From assembly GCF_003932505.1 (NCBI RefSeq), contig NZ_QZMU01000001.1, positions 2,985,001 to 3,049,000 of the forward strand: 64,000 bases of DNA. Direction: 5' to 3'. Shown here one piece after another: positions 54,780 through 64,000 of this stretch. The position numbers were made by a program, and so were the translations under genes. Every line of letters starts with the position of its first letter. Positions within the stretch are counted from its first letter, which is position 1. The notes below the pieces were generated by a model that saw nothing but the letters and a program-made list of their open reading frames with translations, was not told the origin of the DNA and made no database searches. Source of the stretch: Thiohalobacter thiocyanaticus (GTDB taxonomy: Bacteria > Pseudomonadota > Gammaproteobacteria > Thiohalobacterales > Thiohalobacteraceae).

Positions 54780-55073
54780 ATGTCCCGTATCCTGTCGGCG
54801 ATCGCCCTGGTGCTCCTGATCGGGGTCGGTATCACCTTTACCGTGCTCAATCCACAGCGGGTAACGCTGAACTATCTGCTGGGCAGCCTGGAACTGCCGC
54901 TGGCGGTGCTGGTGGTGCTGATGCTGGCACTCGGAGCCGTGCTGGGGCTGTTGGTCGCCGGTTTCATGATCCTGCGACTGAAACGCGAAAACCGTAAGCT
55001 GCGCCGGCAGTCCCGGCGGGCCGAGCAGGAAGCCGCCAATCCGCGAACACTGCCCATCAAAGACAGCCGCTGA
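54780..55073 (+). CDS. lapA: Lipopolysaccharide assembly protein LapA domain protein
   Basis: 97 residues with two membrane helices, residues 5-23 and 42-65, and a basic cytoplasmic tail (RLKRENRKLRRQSRRAEQ). TFTVLNPQRVTLNYLLGS is the family's linking segment. LapA works with LapB at the inner membrane in controlling LpxC and lipopolysaccharide assembly. lapB starts three bases after its stop. Confidence 0.9.
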   Translation: MSRILSAIALVLLIGVGITFTVLNPQRVTLNYLLGSLELPLAVLVVLMLALGAVLGLLVAGFMILRLKRENRKLRRQSRRAEQEAANPRTLPIKDSR

Positions 55074-55075
55074 AC

Positions 55076-56241
55076 ATGTCGGCGCTGCTCTGGCTACTCC
55101 TGCCCGTGGCAGCCGCCTCCGGCTGGTGGCTGGCCCTGCGCAGCCAGGGCCGCCGCCAGCACTGTCCGCCGCCGGAGCTGAACGAGCATTATTTCAAGGG
55201 CCTGAACTTCCTGCTCAACGAACAGCCCGACAAGGCGATCGAGGTGTTCGTCGACATCGCGAAGTCGACAGCGACACGGTCGAGACCCACATGGCCCTGG
55301 GCAACCTGTTCCGCCGCCGCGGCGAGGTCGATCGCGCCATCCGCATCCACCAGAACCTGATCGCCCGGCCGACCCTGGAACGCGGCCAGCGCAACACCGC
55401 ACTGCTGGAGTTGAGCCGCGACTACATGCGCGCCGGCCTGTTCGACCGGGCCGAGAACCTGCTGCAGGAGCTGCTGGACACCAGCGCCCATGCCGGCGCC
55501 GCGCTGGGGCATCTGCTGGACATCTATCAGCAGGAGAAGGAATGGGACAAGGCGATCCAGGTGGCGCGGCGCCTGGAGGGGCTGAACGGGCGGCACATGC
55601 ACCCGGTGGTGGCCCAGTTTCACTGCGAGCAGGCCGAGCAGGCGATGCGTCACGGGGATGCCGCCGGCGCCACGCGCCTGCTCAAGCGGGCGCTCAATCA
55701 TGACCCGAACTGCGTGCGCGCCAGCCTGCTGCAGGCGCGGCTGGCGCGCGAGGCGGGCGATAACCGGGCCGCCATCCAGGTACTGAAACGCATCGAGAAA
55801 CAGGATATCGATTTCCTGCCCGAGGCGCTGCCCGAGCTGAAGACCAGCTACGCGGCCCTGGGCGCGGAGCCGGAGCTGATCCGTTATCTGACGGATATCA
55901 TCGATCGCTACCGCGGCGTGACCCCGGCGTTGATGCTCTCCCAGTTGATCGAGGCCCGGGAAGGGATCCGGCCGGCGGTGGATTTTCTGACCGGCTACCT
56001 GCGTCAGCGGCCTTCCGTCCGCGGTCTGGAACGCATGATCCACCTGGACCTGGAGTCCAGTGAGGGCAGGGCGCGCGACGATCTGCTGCTGCTGCAGGAT
56101 CTCACCACGCGGCTGCTGGAGGGCCGCCCCCGGTATCGCTGTCACAATTGCGGCTTCGAGGCCAAGGCGCTGCACTGGCAATGCCCGGGCTGCAAGGAAT
56201 GGAACCGCATCAAACCGATATACGGCCTGGAGGGGGAGTGA
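55076..56241 (+). CDS. lapB: Lipopolysaccharide assembly protein LapB (one frameshift)
   Basis: Two frames join into about 389 residues. The N-terminal membrane anchor (ALLWLLLPVAAASGWWLAL) is followed by tetratricopeptide repeats (LNEHYFKGLNFLLNEQPDKA; THMALGNLFRRRGEVDRAI) and ends with a rubredoxin-like zinc site, YRCHNCGFEAKALHWQCPGC. The break is near 55,258-55,262; adding one base restores IAEVDSDTVETH. LapB brings LpxC to FtsH for degradation and so sets the lipopolysaccharide level. Its stop codon meets the pyrF start. Confidence 0.9.
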
Positions 56242-56947
56242 TGTCACAGGCACAGAACGAGGCCCGCGTGATCGTGGCGCTGGATTTTCCTGAAGCGGGG
56301 CAGGCCCGGCAGTCGGTCGAGCGGCTCACACCGGGTAGCTGCGGCTCAAGATCGGCAAGGAGCTGTTCACCCGCGCCGGCCCGGCGCTGGTCGACGAACT
56401 GCAGGGAAGGGGCTTCGATATCTTTCTGGATCTGAAATTCCACGACATCCCCAATACCGTGGCCCGCGCCTGCGAGGCGGCCGCTGATCTGGGCGTGTGG
56501 ATGCTCAATGTGCACACCCTCGGCGGGCGCAGGATGATGTCCGTCGCCCGCGAGGCGCTGGAACGGCGCCCCGGCCGCGCGGCCGCTGCTGATCGGGGTG
56601 ACCATCCTGACCAGCATGGGGCGGCGATTCTGGCCGAGGTCGGCCTGGCCGGCAGCCCGGCCGACAATGTCGCCCGGCTTGCCGGCCTGGCACAGGCGGC
56701 CGGCCTGGACGGTGTGGTCTGCTCACCGCAGGAAAGCCGGCTGCTGTCCGATCAGCTGGGCAGCGGTTTTGTCCTGGTCACCCCTGGCGTGCGTCCGGCC
56801 GGCAGTGCGAGCGATGACCAGCAGCGCATCATGACCCCGGCCGACGCCCTGGCCGCCGGCTCGCACTACCTGGTGATCGGCCGGCCCATCACCCAGGCGG
56901 AGGATCCGGTGGCGGTACTGGAGGCCATCAACCGGGAGCTGGCTTGA
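56241..56947 (+). CDS. pyrF: Orotidine 5'-phosphate decarboxylase (three frame changes)
   Basis: The protein reads in pieces: [14 protein letters not shown] from 56,265, then [20 protein letters not shown] after a missing base near 56,341, [16 protein letters not shown] (catalytic lysine and aspartate), MLNVHTLGG, then two more, mutually compensating, changes between about 56,575 and 56,620 ([12 protein letters not shown] reads in another frame). The end is intact, with VTPGVRPAG and YLVIGRPIT. Length is about 235 residues, as normal. It makes UMP. The error rate is clearly rising towards the damaged stretch on the right. Confidence 0.9.
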
Positions 56948-57034
56948 CGCCATCCCCAACCCGGGCTAATCTCGGATTCCGTCCAGGATGGACGGAAAGC
57001 AACAATCAAAAACCATTACACGGAGGTAATCCCC

Positions 57035-57277
57035 ATGTGGAAATCCATTCCCTATCTGATCATGTCCCTGTTCCTGTTCGGTGCCCAGCCGCTGCTGGCC
57101 GAGCCGATCGACGTCAATACCGCCAGCGCCGAGGAACTGGCCCAGCTCAAGGGCGTCGGCCCGGCCAAGGCCCGGGCCATCATCGCTACCGTGACCAGCA
57201 ATGGTCCCTCGTGGGCCGTGGGCGAGCTGAACCAGGTGCGGGGCCTCGGCGCCGAAGTTCTGCGAAGGAAAGGGTGA
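57035..57277 (+). CDS. ComEA-family helix-hairpin-helix protein
   Basis: 80 residues visible. A signal peptide (residues 1-22, ending QPLLA) leads to a helix-hairpin-helix pair: IDVNTASAEELAQLKGVGP and LNQVRGLGAEVL. Such small exported proteins bind DNA in natural uptake or have unknown roles. The C-terminus is probably longer: after a one-base shift near 57,270 the sequence continues EGIVVLPT, like the usual family end. GGAGGT lies seven bases before the ATG. Confidence 0.82.
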   Translation: MWKSIPYLIMSLFLFGAQPLLAEPIDVNTASAEELAQLKGVGPAKARAIIATVTSNGPSWAVGELNQVRGLGAEVLRRKG

Positions 57278-57618
57278 GGGAATCGTCGTTCTCCCAACCT
57301 CGTGGCGGATGCGGCCTCATCCCTGACGCCATAAATACCCGTCCTGCGAGGAACGAAGTGACGTGGCAATCCTCAACGATTGATTCTGCGTTCAGGGATT
57401 GCCACGCTTCGCTTTCGCAATGACGGTTTTGCCGAACTTGCATCTACGGGATGGGGTTTCAACCTGCTTTGCCATCTCTTCCCGCAGCAGCATCCTCCCG
57501 GTTTTTCCCGGAAACTGTGATTCCTGATCTACCGTAACGCCCCTTTCTACTGCACCGGGTTCCCACCCTACACTCGCGTATAATTCAGCGGAAATTATTC
57601 GATGCTCCGGGGGGGAAA
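57278..57618. other. Gap with a TCATTGCGAG-family repeat (57,341-57,425)
   Basis: The repeat has CTGCGAGGAACGAAGTGACG and GGATTGCCACGCTTCGC / GCAATGACGG. The rest (57,430-57,618) is damaged or non-coding and may hold the manC promoter; TATAATTCAGCGG lies at 57,578. Confidence 0.6.
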
Positions 57619-59055
57619 ATGGGCCGTATATCCAGTGATTTCCTGAACCGGTTGGGGCCGGTTCCGGGCTGTGGCCGATGTCGCGCGAGTATTTCCCAGC
57701 CGCTGATGCCATGTCGGTGCCGAGTCGCTGCTCCCGCCACCGCCCGACGGCTGCAATTTACCGGCAGCGAAGCCGCCGGTCTTTCTTCTGCAACGAGGAG
57801 CACCGCTTCCTGGTTCGCCGCGAAGGGTGCAGGCGCTGACATCAGCTGCCGGCATCATCCTGGCGTGGAAGGCGCCCACCTCCCGGCGTTTTTTTTTTTT
57901 CAACCGTCGCCGCCCTGTTTCTGGCGGAGCAGGACACCGGGCAGTGATGGTGGTGATGCCCGCGATCAGTCATCCCCGACCTGGAGGCCTTTCCGCCGTG
58001 CGCTGGCGAGGGCGGGCCCTGGCGAAAGGGGCATCTGGTCACACTTCGGCATTCAGCCGACCCGGCCGGAGACCGGCTACGGCTACATCCAGCGCGGTGA
58101 TACCATCGGCGACGACGGCCGCTTCAAGGTCAAGCGCTTCGTGGAGACGAAGGCTGACCTCGTCCAGGCCCACGGGCTCTGGAGCCCGGCGTTATACTGG
58201 AAAAGCGGCCCATCTTGATGATGCAGGCCTTCAAGTTGGCTGGAGGAGATCGAGGAGTTTCGAGACGGGAGATCAACCAGGATGCGACGCCGCCATCACA
58301 GCGGCCGCAAAGGACCTTGCCTTCTGCGGGTGGGGAAGAAAGATTTTCATCAAACTGCCCCGAGAACTCATCGACTAGCGTGAGGAACTCAACGAACGCG
58401 TGCCGTGGTGCCGCGCGAGAGCGGATTGGTCGAGTCTGTGCGCCGGTCGCCACTGGCGATATCGCCGAATGCGACGCGACCTCCGGGCAATGCCATGCAG
58501 GGACGTGCTGGCGCAGGACGTGAAAGAATTCCCTGATCTGTCCAACGACCGCTTCGTTGCGCCATTTTCGGCCTGGAGGAAATGTTCACTCGAGACACCC
58601 ACGACCGACTGCTGGTCGCGCCCCGGGCACGTTCGCAGACGTGAAGCAGATCGTAGCCGCGAAACTCATAGGTTGAACCGTGAACGCGTTCCGCTTCACA
58701 GCCCGGGTGTTGTACCGCCCCCTGGGGCGGAATGCGGGTATCACAAGGGCGAGCGCTACCAGGTCAAACGCATCGTGGTCCAACCCGGGTCGTCACTGGT
58801 CGCTGGCAGATAGATGCACCACACCGCGCGGAGCACTGGATCGTGGTGCGCGGCACCGCCCGCGGGGACCACCGGAGGCGAGGATGGTATTCATCCTCTA
58901 CCTCGAGGAGAACCAGTCCACCTACATCCCGTCGGCACCACCCACGGCTGGAGAACCCCGTCACCATCCGCCGGAGATCACGCGGTGGCACCCGGCAGCT
59001 ATCTGGGTGAGGATTGACCATGTTGAGGTTCGAGGATTCTACTACCGGTTGCTAG
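57619..59055 (+). pseudogene. manC: Mannose-1-phosphate guanylyltransferase / mannose-6-phosphate isomerase, broken by many indels
   Basis: Read across frames it covers a whole ManC of about 475 residues. LWPMSREYFP (57,671 on) is part of the nucleotide-binding loop; FFCNEEHRFLV (57,784) and FGIQPTRPETGYGYIQRGDT (58,050-58,110) are highly specific. Later come DTHDRLLVAPR-like pieces and VKQIVA (58,600-58,650), ERYQVKRIVVQPG (58,754), AEHWIVVRGTAR and ENQSTYIPVGTTH-like pieces (58,826-58,940), the cupin isomerase end. It makes GDP-mannose for surface sugars. A run of 12 T at 57,889 in GC-rich coding sequence is a sign of error. Function call firm; sequence not reliable. Confidence 0.78.
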
Positions 59056-59149
59056 GATTCAGAGTCGTGTGCCTCCTCCATACTTCGAAAAAGGGCCGGG
59101 CAGGGGGGGTTCTGCCACACGGTAGATAAATCTTGGAGTAATACAAGCC

Positions 59150-60090
59150 ATGGACAACAGACAGTCAGAATCGAATTCCGACAGGAGCCGATCCGCAGGC
59201 TATATTCTGCCCTATCTCGGCACGCTGACGATGAGGTGAGTTAATTGATTTGGGAGCTGCTGGTTCGCGAAAGCTGCTCCTTCTGGATATTGGCGCTGTG
59301 CGCTGCTTTTGCATTCTGTCCATCTGCCTACGATACAGCTTATCACGCATAGTGCCCGTCTGGCACCACTGAACTCGCGAGAATCAACGGCCTCTTATCC
59401 TTGAGAGCCGGAGGACGGAACATGGATTGTGACTGGCGGAAGGTGACGGGCAGTGGGATCTAACGTTAACAAATCACTCCTGGAAAATATGGTTCTGATC
59501 CATTACGCAATCTGTATTCCTAATCTATGTGCCGCATCCCATTCTGCCGGTTGAAAAGTAGTTCTAAGATTCAGCATCCCCCTCACCTTCGAATTAGAGA
59601 CCTAGATCGTAACCTCCGCTCGCCAATAGCAGCTTGTCTCATCGAGACCCTGAGTACGCTGCAAGTCGTTTTAAACGAGTATGTGAAATGTTGATCGTAT
59701 ACAGCTCGGAAAATTGTTGAAAACTGACGATTAAATTAGTTATCCAGATAGAGCGGAAAAATCTCGCGCGAATTGCTGTGAGATTGGGTATTGCTTGGCA
59801 TCTGCCAGGCACAGGACAGGAAGGCTTGGAACACAGAGGAAGACTCGCCTTGAGATCAGTCATGCTATTGCATTCAGACATTGATCGCCTGCAGGGAAAG
59901 ATTGACCTTATTATAAAGTCTCTATCAATTGGGATTCATGGCGCCGTGTCTGTCATCAGGAATCGACAGTTCTGCGCATCCGCCACTCGCCTCCTGCTAA
60001 ATCGATCCAAAAGAGGTGGTTTATCAAATGGCGGTTGTGTTGGTTTATTCTCTGGGGTATTGACGCATTTTGCCGACTTCCTCTACTAAA
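59150..60090 (+). pseudogene. Wzz-like polysaccharide chain-length determinant, broken by many indels
   Basis: ATG 59,150 follows GGAG. ADDEVS-LIWELLVRESCSF (59,222 on, one in-frame stop) resembles the DDEIDL-ELW start of Wzz, followed by a hydrophobic helix (WILALCAAFAFC). CPSGTTELARINGLLSL fits the stretch after it. Near the end SAHPPLAPAKSIQKR (60,971 minus 1,000; near 59,970) resembles the VxxPAxPPxxPxKPxR motif of Wzz before its last membrane helix (VGLFSGVLTHF). Length of about 313 residues fits. Sequence is too damaged for more. In context it would set the chain length of the O-antigen or exopolysaccharide. Confidence 0.45.
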
Positions 60091-60789
60091 AGTCGACAGC
60101 ATGCGTGATATACATGAAACCAGTTATGGAGCCCGTACGGGGGGGACGGCACTGTGAGCATTGGTTATGGTTATTCGCCCATCCCGCAACGGAGTAGAGC
60201 TGCCGCCCAACTTCAGTGCAGGGCTTGGGGACTTGCCTTGCCCATTTTTCGACACCACACGTGCAGCTGCGTGGACCGATGGACAGGAGACATCAAACGC
60301 GCTCTTCCCGCGTTATCTCTCATTGCCTGAAACCTGCGGAAGACGGCGATGCTCCCATACGGATCTCACTCGTGGCGTGACTAGATCTCATGCGATGCTG
60401 GAACCGTCCTCGAGTCTGCCCTTCCGGATTTGTAGAAATCTCATGAGTAAGCAGATTAAGGCCCGTGCTCATGTCAACGAGTCGCAGATCTTCGCCACGG
60501 GCGACTAGCTTGGATCCTTCCGGCTTTTTGCTGGCGCTGTGCCCGCTTGTGATCTGATAGTGGAGAAGGCGAATTAGTCTGTTATCAGGTCTGTGGGAGA
60601 AAACCACAGTATAAACCTAGTGACGGCGGCCATGTCGCACCGCACCTGAATCGTTCATCGGGCGTTTGTTTATCACTATAGGTACAGTATGATACGTTCG
60701 TCAATCGTTGAACAGCCTGCCTTGGGCCGAACATTGTTTGGCATGGCGTTGGGATAGCTGTCCCTAATCGAGACAAATTTTTTCTTATA
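60091..60789. other. Damaged stretch without a recognised gene
   Basis: About 700 bases. I see no protein motif in any frame. It may hold the promoter of the MarR-type regulator: TACAGTATGATACG near 60,684 and TTTTTTCTTATAATGCC near 60,780 (TATAAT at 60,785-60,790, overlapping the likely start) are AT-rich. Confidence 0.3.
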
Positions 60790-61132
60790 ATGCCTCTGAC
60801 CGAAGCAAACTACTATTTCGCAATCCTCAGGTGCTAATGAGCAGCCGTGACATCACCAGCGCCCGCTTGCACGCAACTGCGGGTTTGTCATTTCGGAAGG
60901 CAACTTCTGCCTGATCATGCGACTGCTCGCAATGGGGCTGATCAAGGCGGTAATTTCAAACGCAATTCCGCGAAAACCGTAAATATGCCTATTTGCTGAC
61001 CCACAAGGGTTAGAGGAAACTAGGCCAATGACTGCGTTTACTATCCGGAAAATTTGAGTACGATAGCTGAAACCTTACAATAGATTAATGGCTGCGAGGT
61101 TAAACACGGTGGGCGCCCTGTCGAATCTGTAG
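60790..61132 (+). pseudogene. EPS-associated MarR-family transcriptional regulator, broken by indels
   Basis: Pieces in different frames line up with the small EPS-associated MarR family (about 110 residues): LTEANYYFAILR (start), RDITSARLHATAGLS (family ISQRELAxxLGLS), GLIKA-NFKRN near 60,940 (family KGLIKAxNFK) and KYAYLLTHKG near 60,984 (family YLLTPKG), then a helical tail. These genes usually stand at the head of exopolysaccharide or O-antigen clusters, which is the context here. Confidence 0.6.
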
Positions 61133-61152
61133 TGAGAAAGTCGATTTCATTC

Positions 61153-62002
61153 AATGGATAATCGCCATGCATGGTCTGGGCTTGATTAAGACTACTTCGA
61201 GGGCAGTCCACGTCTGTGTTTCGATATTATCCGACTCAAAAAGATCTCCAAAACGGGGGGTGGGGTACCTTTCTGGTCTGCAGGAGTCAATATTCAAACC
61301 GTATTGATGTTGGCGCCAACCCCCCCCCGGGTCATTTTGCGCGCCTGGCATACTTGATTTCCAAAAGCCAAGTTTTTAACTTCTTATTGAGCCCTGGGCG
61401 AACCATATATCACTTAGTGCATGGCTCAAAGCGAATGGCCGTGTGCGTAGCTTTCAGCTTGCATGGGAGAGCGGGAAGTGAGATGGAATGCACGCTAATG
61501 AGCAACACACGGGCTTTCATTCCTCCTTTCGGCTCGAGACGACTGGAAATCTGCCATGGACTTTATTCAATCACCCAGACCAAGGAAAAACCAATTGAAG
61601 CGGGTCCAGGATATCTAACGCTTGAATAATGGCTCTCAAAACGAACTTGATAGCAGGCCAAGGGAAATACGTCTATCTTCTAAAACTGATGTGCAGGGTG
61701 TTTGAAGATCGGGTTTTGGGCGTGGAGGAAAACATTTTTCTCACTCTTTCAAAAGGCGTTCTTCTTGAGGCCAGTTCTTGATCCGCTTTAGTGAAGAACA
61801 AGGCGATTTCCTCAGCCTTGGAAAATCTGTCTTTACGATGCGTTTCGTTATGCGGGAAATCTTGACCAGGCGTATGGTGAAGATGGAACGGGGGTTGATG
61901 TTGAATGCGTTGTTTTGTGATCTGATGGTTCGTTATTTTATTAGAATCAAGAAAGAGAAGCGTGCTCGGAACGAGTGCTTGAAGCAGCCATCAGTTGCTT
62001 AA
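61153..62002 (+). pseudogene. FkbM-family methyltransferase, broken by indels
   Basis: IDVGANPPPGHFARLAYL (61,302 on) matches the SAM motif IDVGANxGxFS; a run of eight C at 61,321 spoils it. Later IRLSSKTDVQGFEDRVL (61,661 on) matches the family's LIKIDVQGFExxVLxG, and LTLSKGVLLEAS follows, with LVKNKAISSALENLSLRCVS reading in another frame. This gives almost the whole of an FkbM methyltransferase of about 270 residues, an enzyme that O-methylates sugars in surface glycans. Base composition is AT-richer than the chromosome, as in acquired glycan clusters. Confidence 0.65.
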
Positions 62003-62049
62003 CTGCTCAGTCATGGTCTACTTCCAGAGGGTATAGTTAGGACTTCACT

Positions 62050-62717
62050 CTTCGAAGCTGAGGAGATGTGTTTTTTTGCCTGGATCACGGTATTAGACGG
62101 CATTAAATCAAGATATATTTGCGCTACTTTGGAATCGCCTTCAAACAGGAGTTTTTGTTGAGATCGGGGGCAAACGATGGATTTACATTATAGTCAAACA
62201 CTATCACCTGGAAGATTTTGTCAAACTGGGGGGGAATTCTTATAAGAGGCAAACCCGCAATACACCGATGATTTAGCAAGAAAGGCAAAATCAGTTTTTT
62301 CTGCCACCCGCTGTGGGTGATAAGAAAGGACACTATCAATTCTGCAGTCAGGCTTTGTATGGAGGGGTTTCTTCGAGCTCTAGATAAACCCATGAAAAAA
62401 GGAAGCAGCTGGGCGAACTTCGATCACGGGATGGGTGGACGACTAAATTTATTTCTGTTTGATAATTAACGCCCCTCGGTTTATGATTTTTTATTTCAGT
62501 GATGTTAGGCGCCTGGAAGCAGGGATTGTAGAGGCAGATTGTGTAACCTTGATATTACAGATTTTTGTGTGCGGTTGTATCGAATATAATGCAAGGAAGG
62601 AAGAATTACAAGGAAAATTAACATACTCTGGCTTAAGGAGGCCGGTTACCGAATAGGTTTTGGAGGGACAGAACTCAGCACGATCTGTTCTTCATTGATG
62701 AAAGTGCCAGCAATTAG
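62050..62717 (+). pseudogene. Second FkbM-like methyltransferase, broken by indels
   Basis: FVEIGG then ANDGF (62,156-62,185) together match FVEIGANDGF, and SNT-YHLEDFVKLGWGGILI (read over two frames) the following NTYxLExxGWxGILIEPNP. At the far end CIEYNARKEELQ (62,578 on), ILWLKEAGYRIGFGGTELS (62,626 on) and QHDLFFIDESASN (62,670 on) match the last third of the family. About 220 residues in all. The start is uncertain. It lies about 50-100 bases after the first FkbM gene. Confidence 0.6.
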
Positions 62718-63430
62718 TGAAGACAAAAACCACTCGCAGAAATGCTGCTGCGGTGTGGAAGCATCAGCAGCATTTGGGTAGTGCGCGCTTCTACTTTTGT
62801 GCTTAACCGATATTAAGACAATTAACTCTTTGGAGTGGAGCAGCGGTGTAAGATGGTCTGTAGTACTGGCTAAAGTATCCGCCATCGCGTCTTTCTGATC
62901 TGGGTCTCATCTGGGAGTTACAAACACGCTTCGTGCCGCGAATCGTGCCGAGGTGATTTAGATCGAGCAGGGGGCCGGGTGATTGATACGCGCAATTGAC
63001 GCTTATGGTTGCAATGTGGCGCTGTACGACTGCCGTTATTTTATCTACGGCTTGCGGCGCTTCATCACCGTATCTGTTGAGTGTCAACTCATTTAAGATA
63101 TGCGCAGGAAATTGTGGTCTTATGCGTTGGATTTCTTATGGGCTAACGGTCATAGCTGCGGTGTTTCAAAGCGGACTTGATGGCGTTCAGCGGATGGATC
63201 TACCGCTGCAGTAGTATTTCGGGTCAAGTTCGCTGCCTTGGGCCTGACATTTTTTGCTAGTTCCAGAATATGGCCTTTGTGGCCTTGCGATGGTCCCAAA
63301 TTCGGTCAGGGGCTAATTTTTGGGTTTTGGCAGGAAGATGGTTAGTATTGCCGAGCGCTTCCCATGCGATGCCTAAAATACCACCGCGTCGTTTTCGGAA
63401 ACGCGTACTTGAAGAAATGCTTGGGTATGA
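62718..63430. other. Damaged, AT-rich stretch without a recognised gene
   Basis: Frames are short. Fragments such as DLGLIWELQTRF (near 62,899) hint at a membrane-transport or glycan gene but do not reach a firm match. Confidence 0.3.
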
Positions 63431-63943
63431 TTGAATAGTCGAGCTGCTACTGTATTTAATGCTTCTTCTTCGGACCAGATTACAAAGGCACTTATGGCGC
63501 GTTTTGGCCGGTCCATCTTCTGCTGGCTATTTGCGAGATGGCAATCAGGGTTGTGGTCAAAGCCCCGTGCAGTATCGTTACTGCAAAACCAGGCGTTGTC
63601 CCGTATGTTGCGAATAGCAGAGGTCAGGACAACGCAGCTTACAGGCTTTATCGGAGAGCAGCCACATACTGACCTTTGGTTACATGGCCATCGTTTGTCG
63701 CTTGCTCATTGCATGGGGGCGCGGGTTTTCCTGGCTTCTTTACAGGGACGTATCAACCATAAAAAGGTTGTTCTTTTTCTTGTTGTTGCTCGCCATTTGC
63801 ATGGGCGGCCAATAATCAGTGCGATGCGCCTGCATATGTTACTAAGATGGAAAATGGGAGAGGTTCCTATGGAATACTATAGCCGACATGTAATGGGTGG
63901 AGGTAACCCTGATTTCGGCCGTTGTGTTATGGCAGGCCTTTAG
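63431..63943 (+). pseudogene. Possible C-terminal part of a family 2 glycosyltransferase
   Basis: The 170-residue frame is not clearly a natural protein, but its end, LHMLLRWKMGEVPMEYYSRH, resembles the segment of polyprenyl-phosphate and similar GT2 transferases that reads RxxGxRIxEVPVxYxxR. No catalytic DxD is seen in the readable part. Given the surrounding methyltransferases a glycan role is plausible. This is a weak call. Confidence 0.2.
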
Positions 63944-64000
63944 GCGAAGAACGGAGTGTCTTTCCTACGTTGTGAGCGATTCTTTCTGGAGCTGGGGACG

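Noticed and set aside
59150-64000. A new low-GC island of unknown proteins
   Set aside because: Part of it resolves into Wzz, MarR and FkbM families once frames are switched; the rest is too damaged to support a claim.

Overview
The window is GC-rich DNA from a gammaproteobacterium. The evidence is the conserved gene order gyrA-serC-serA-pheA-hisC-tyrA-aroA-cmk-rpsA-ihfB-lapA-lapB-pyrF, the mtaD-ubiG-mupP-yciK block beside mtnA and gyrA, and the rnmA-yciO-M50-trpS-scpA-scpB-rluB block. Genes for squalene synthesis by the HpnC/D/E route and a cyclic-di-GMP signalling operon fit an environmental, perhaps sulfur-oxidising or methanotroph-like, lineage. That last point is inference; no species can be named from the sequence.

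Layout. 1-6,562: the right end of an integrated phage-type element. It encodes the N-terminal part of an HK97-fold major capsid protein (cut by the window edge), small cysteine-rich proteins, a RepA-like AAA helicase, a zinc-ribbon/Toprim primase, AlpA and a tyrosine integrase, and ends in the 3' half of a tRNA-Glu gene (att site). Capsid plus primase plus AlpA plus integrase in so little space suggests a capsid-forming phage satellite; a compact prophage is the alternative. 6,563-10,921: chromosomal ycgL, tatD, a CbiM-like membrane protein, thioredoxin and a MinD/FlhG-like ATPase with an unassigned C-terminal half. 11,339-16,492: overlapping histidine kinase, single-domain receiver and REC-PAS-GGDEF-EAL genes. 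16,493-28,108: ppiC, bolA, yciI, yciB, then rnmA, yciO, an M50 protease, trpS, scpA, scpB, rluB, an endonuclease III-like glycosylase, a diguanylate cyclase and an exported tandem thioredoxin. 28,362-38,121 (minus strand): yciK, hpnE, hpnD, hpnC, rmuC, mupP/gph, ubiG, mtaD, mscS. 39,011-43,835: response regulator, mtnA and gyrA. 44,023-57,277: serine and aromatic amino-acid genes followed by cmk, rpsA, ihfB, lapA, lapB, pyrF and a ComEA-like gene. 57,619-64,000: a surface-polysaccharide region with manC, a Wzz-like gene, an EPS-associated MarR regulator, two FkbM-type methyltransferases and perhaps a glycosyltransferase.

The most important thing to know is that two stretches, about 38.1-42.88 kb and about 57.27-64.0 kb, are so full of small insertions, deletions and substitutions that no long reading frame survives. 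Known proteins can still be read through them by switching frames: OmpR-type regulator, MtnA and the first two thirds of GyrA in the first; ManC, Wzz, MarR, FkbM and FkbM in the second. gyrA passes abruptly from wreckage to perfect sequence at about 42,885. Isolated single-base frameshifts also break int, trx, trpS, mscS, ihfB, lapB and pyrF. Since several of these genes are essential, sequence or assembly error is much more likely than real gene decay.

Intergenic spaces carry several families of dispersed palindromic repeats, four or five times arranged as one inverted pair nested within another.
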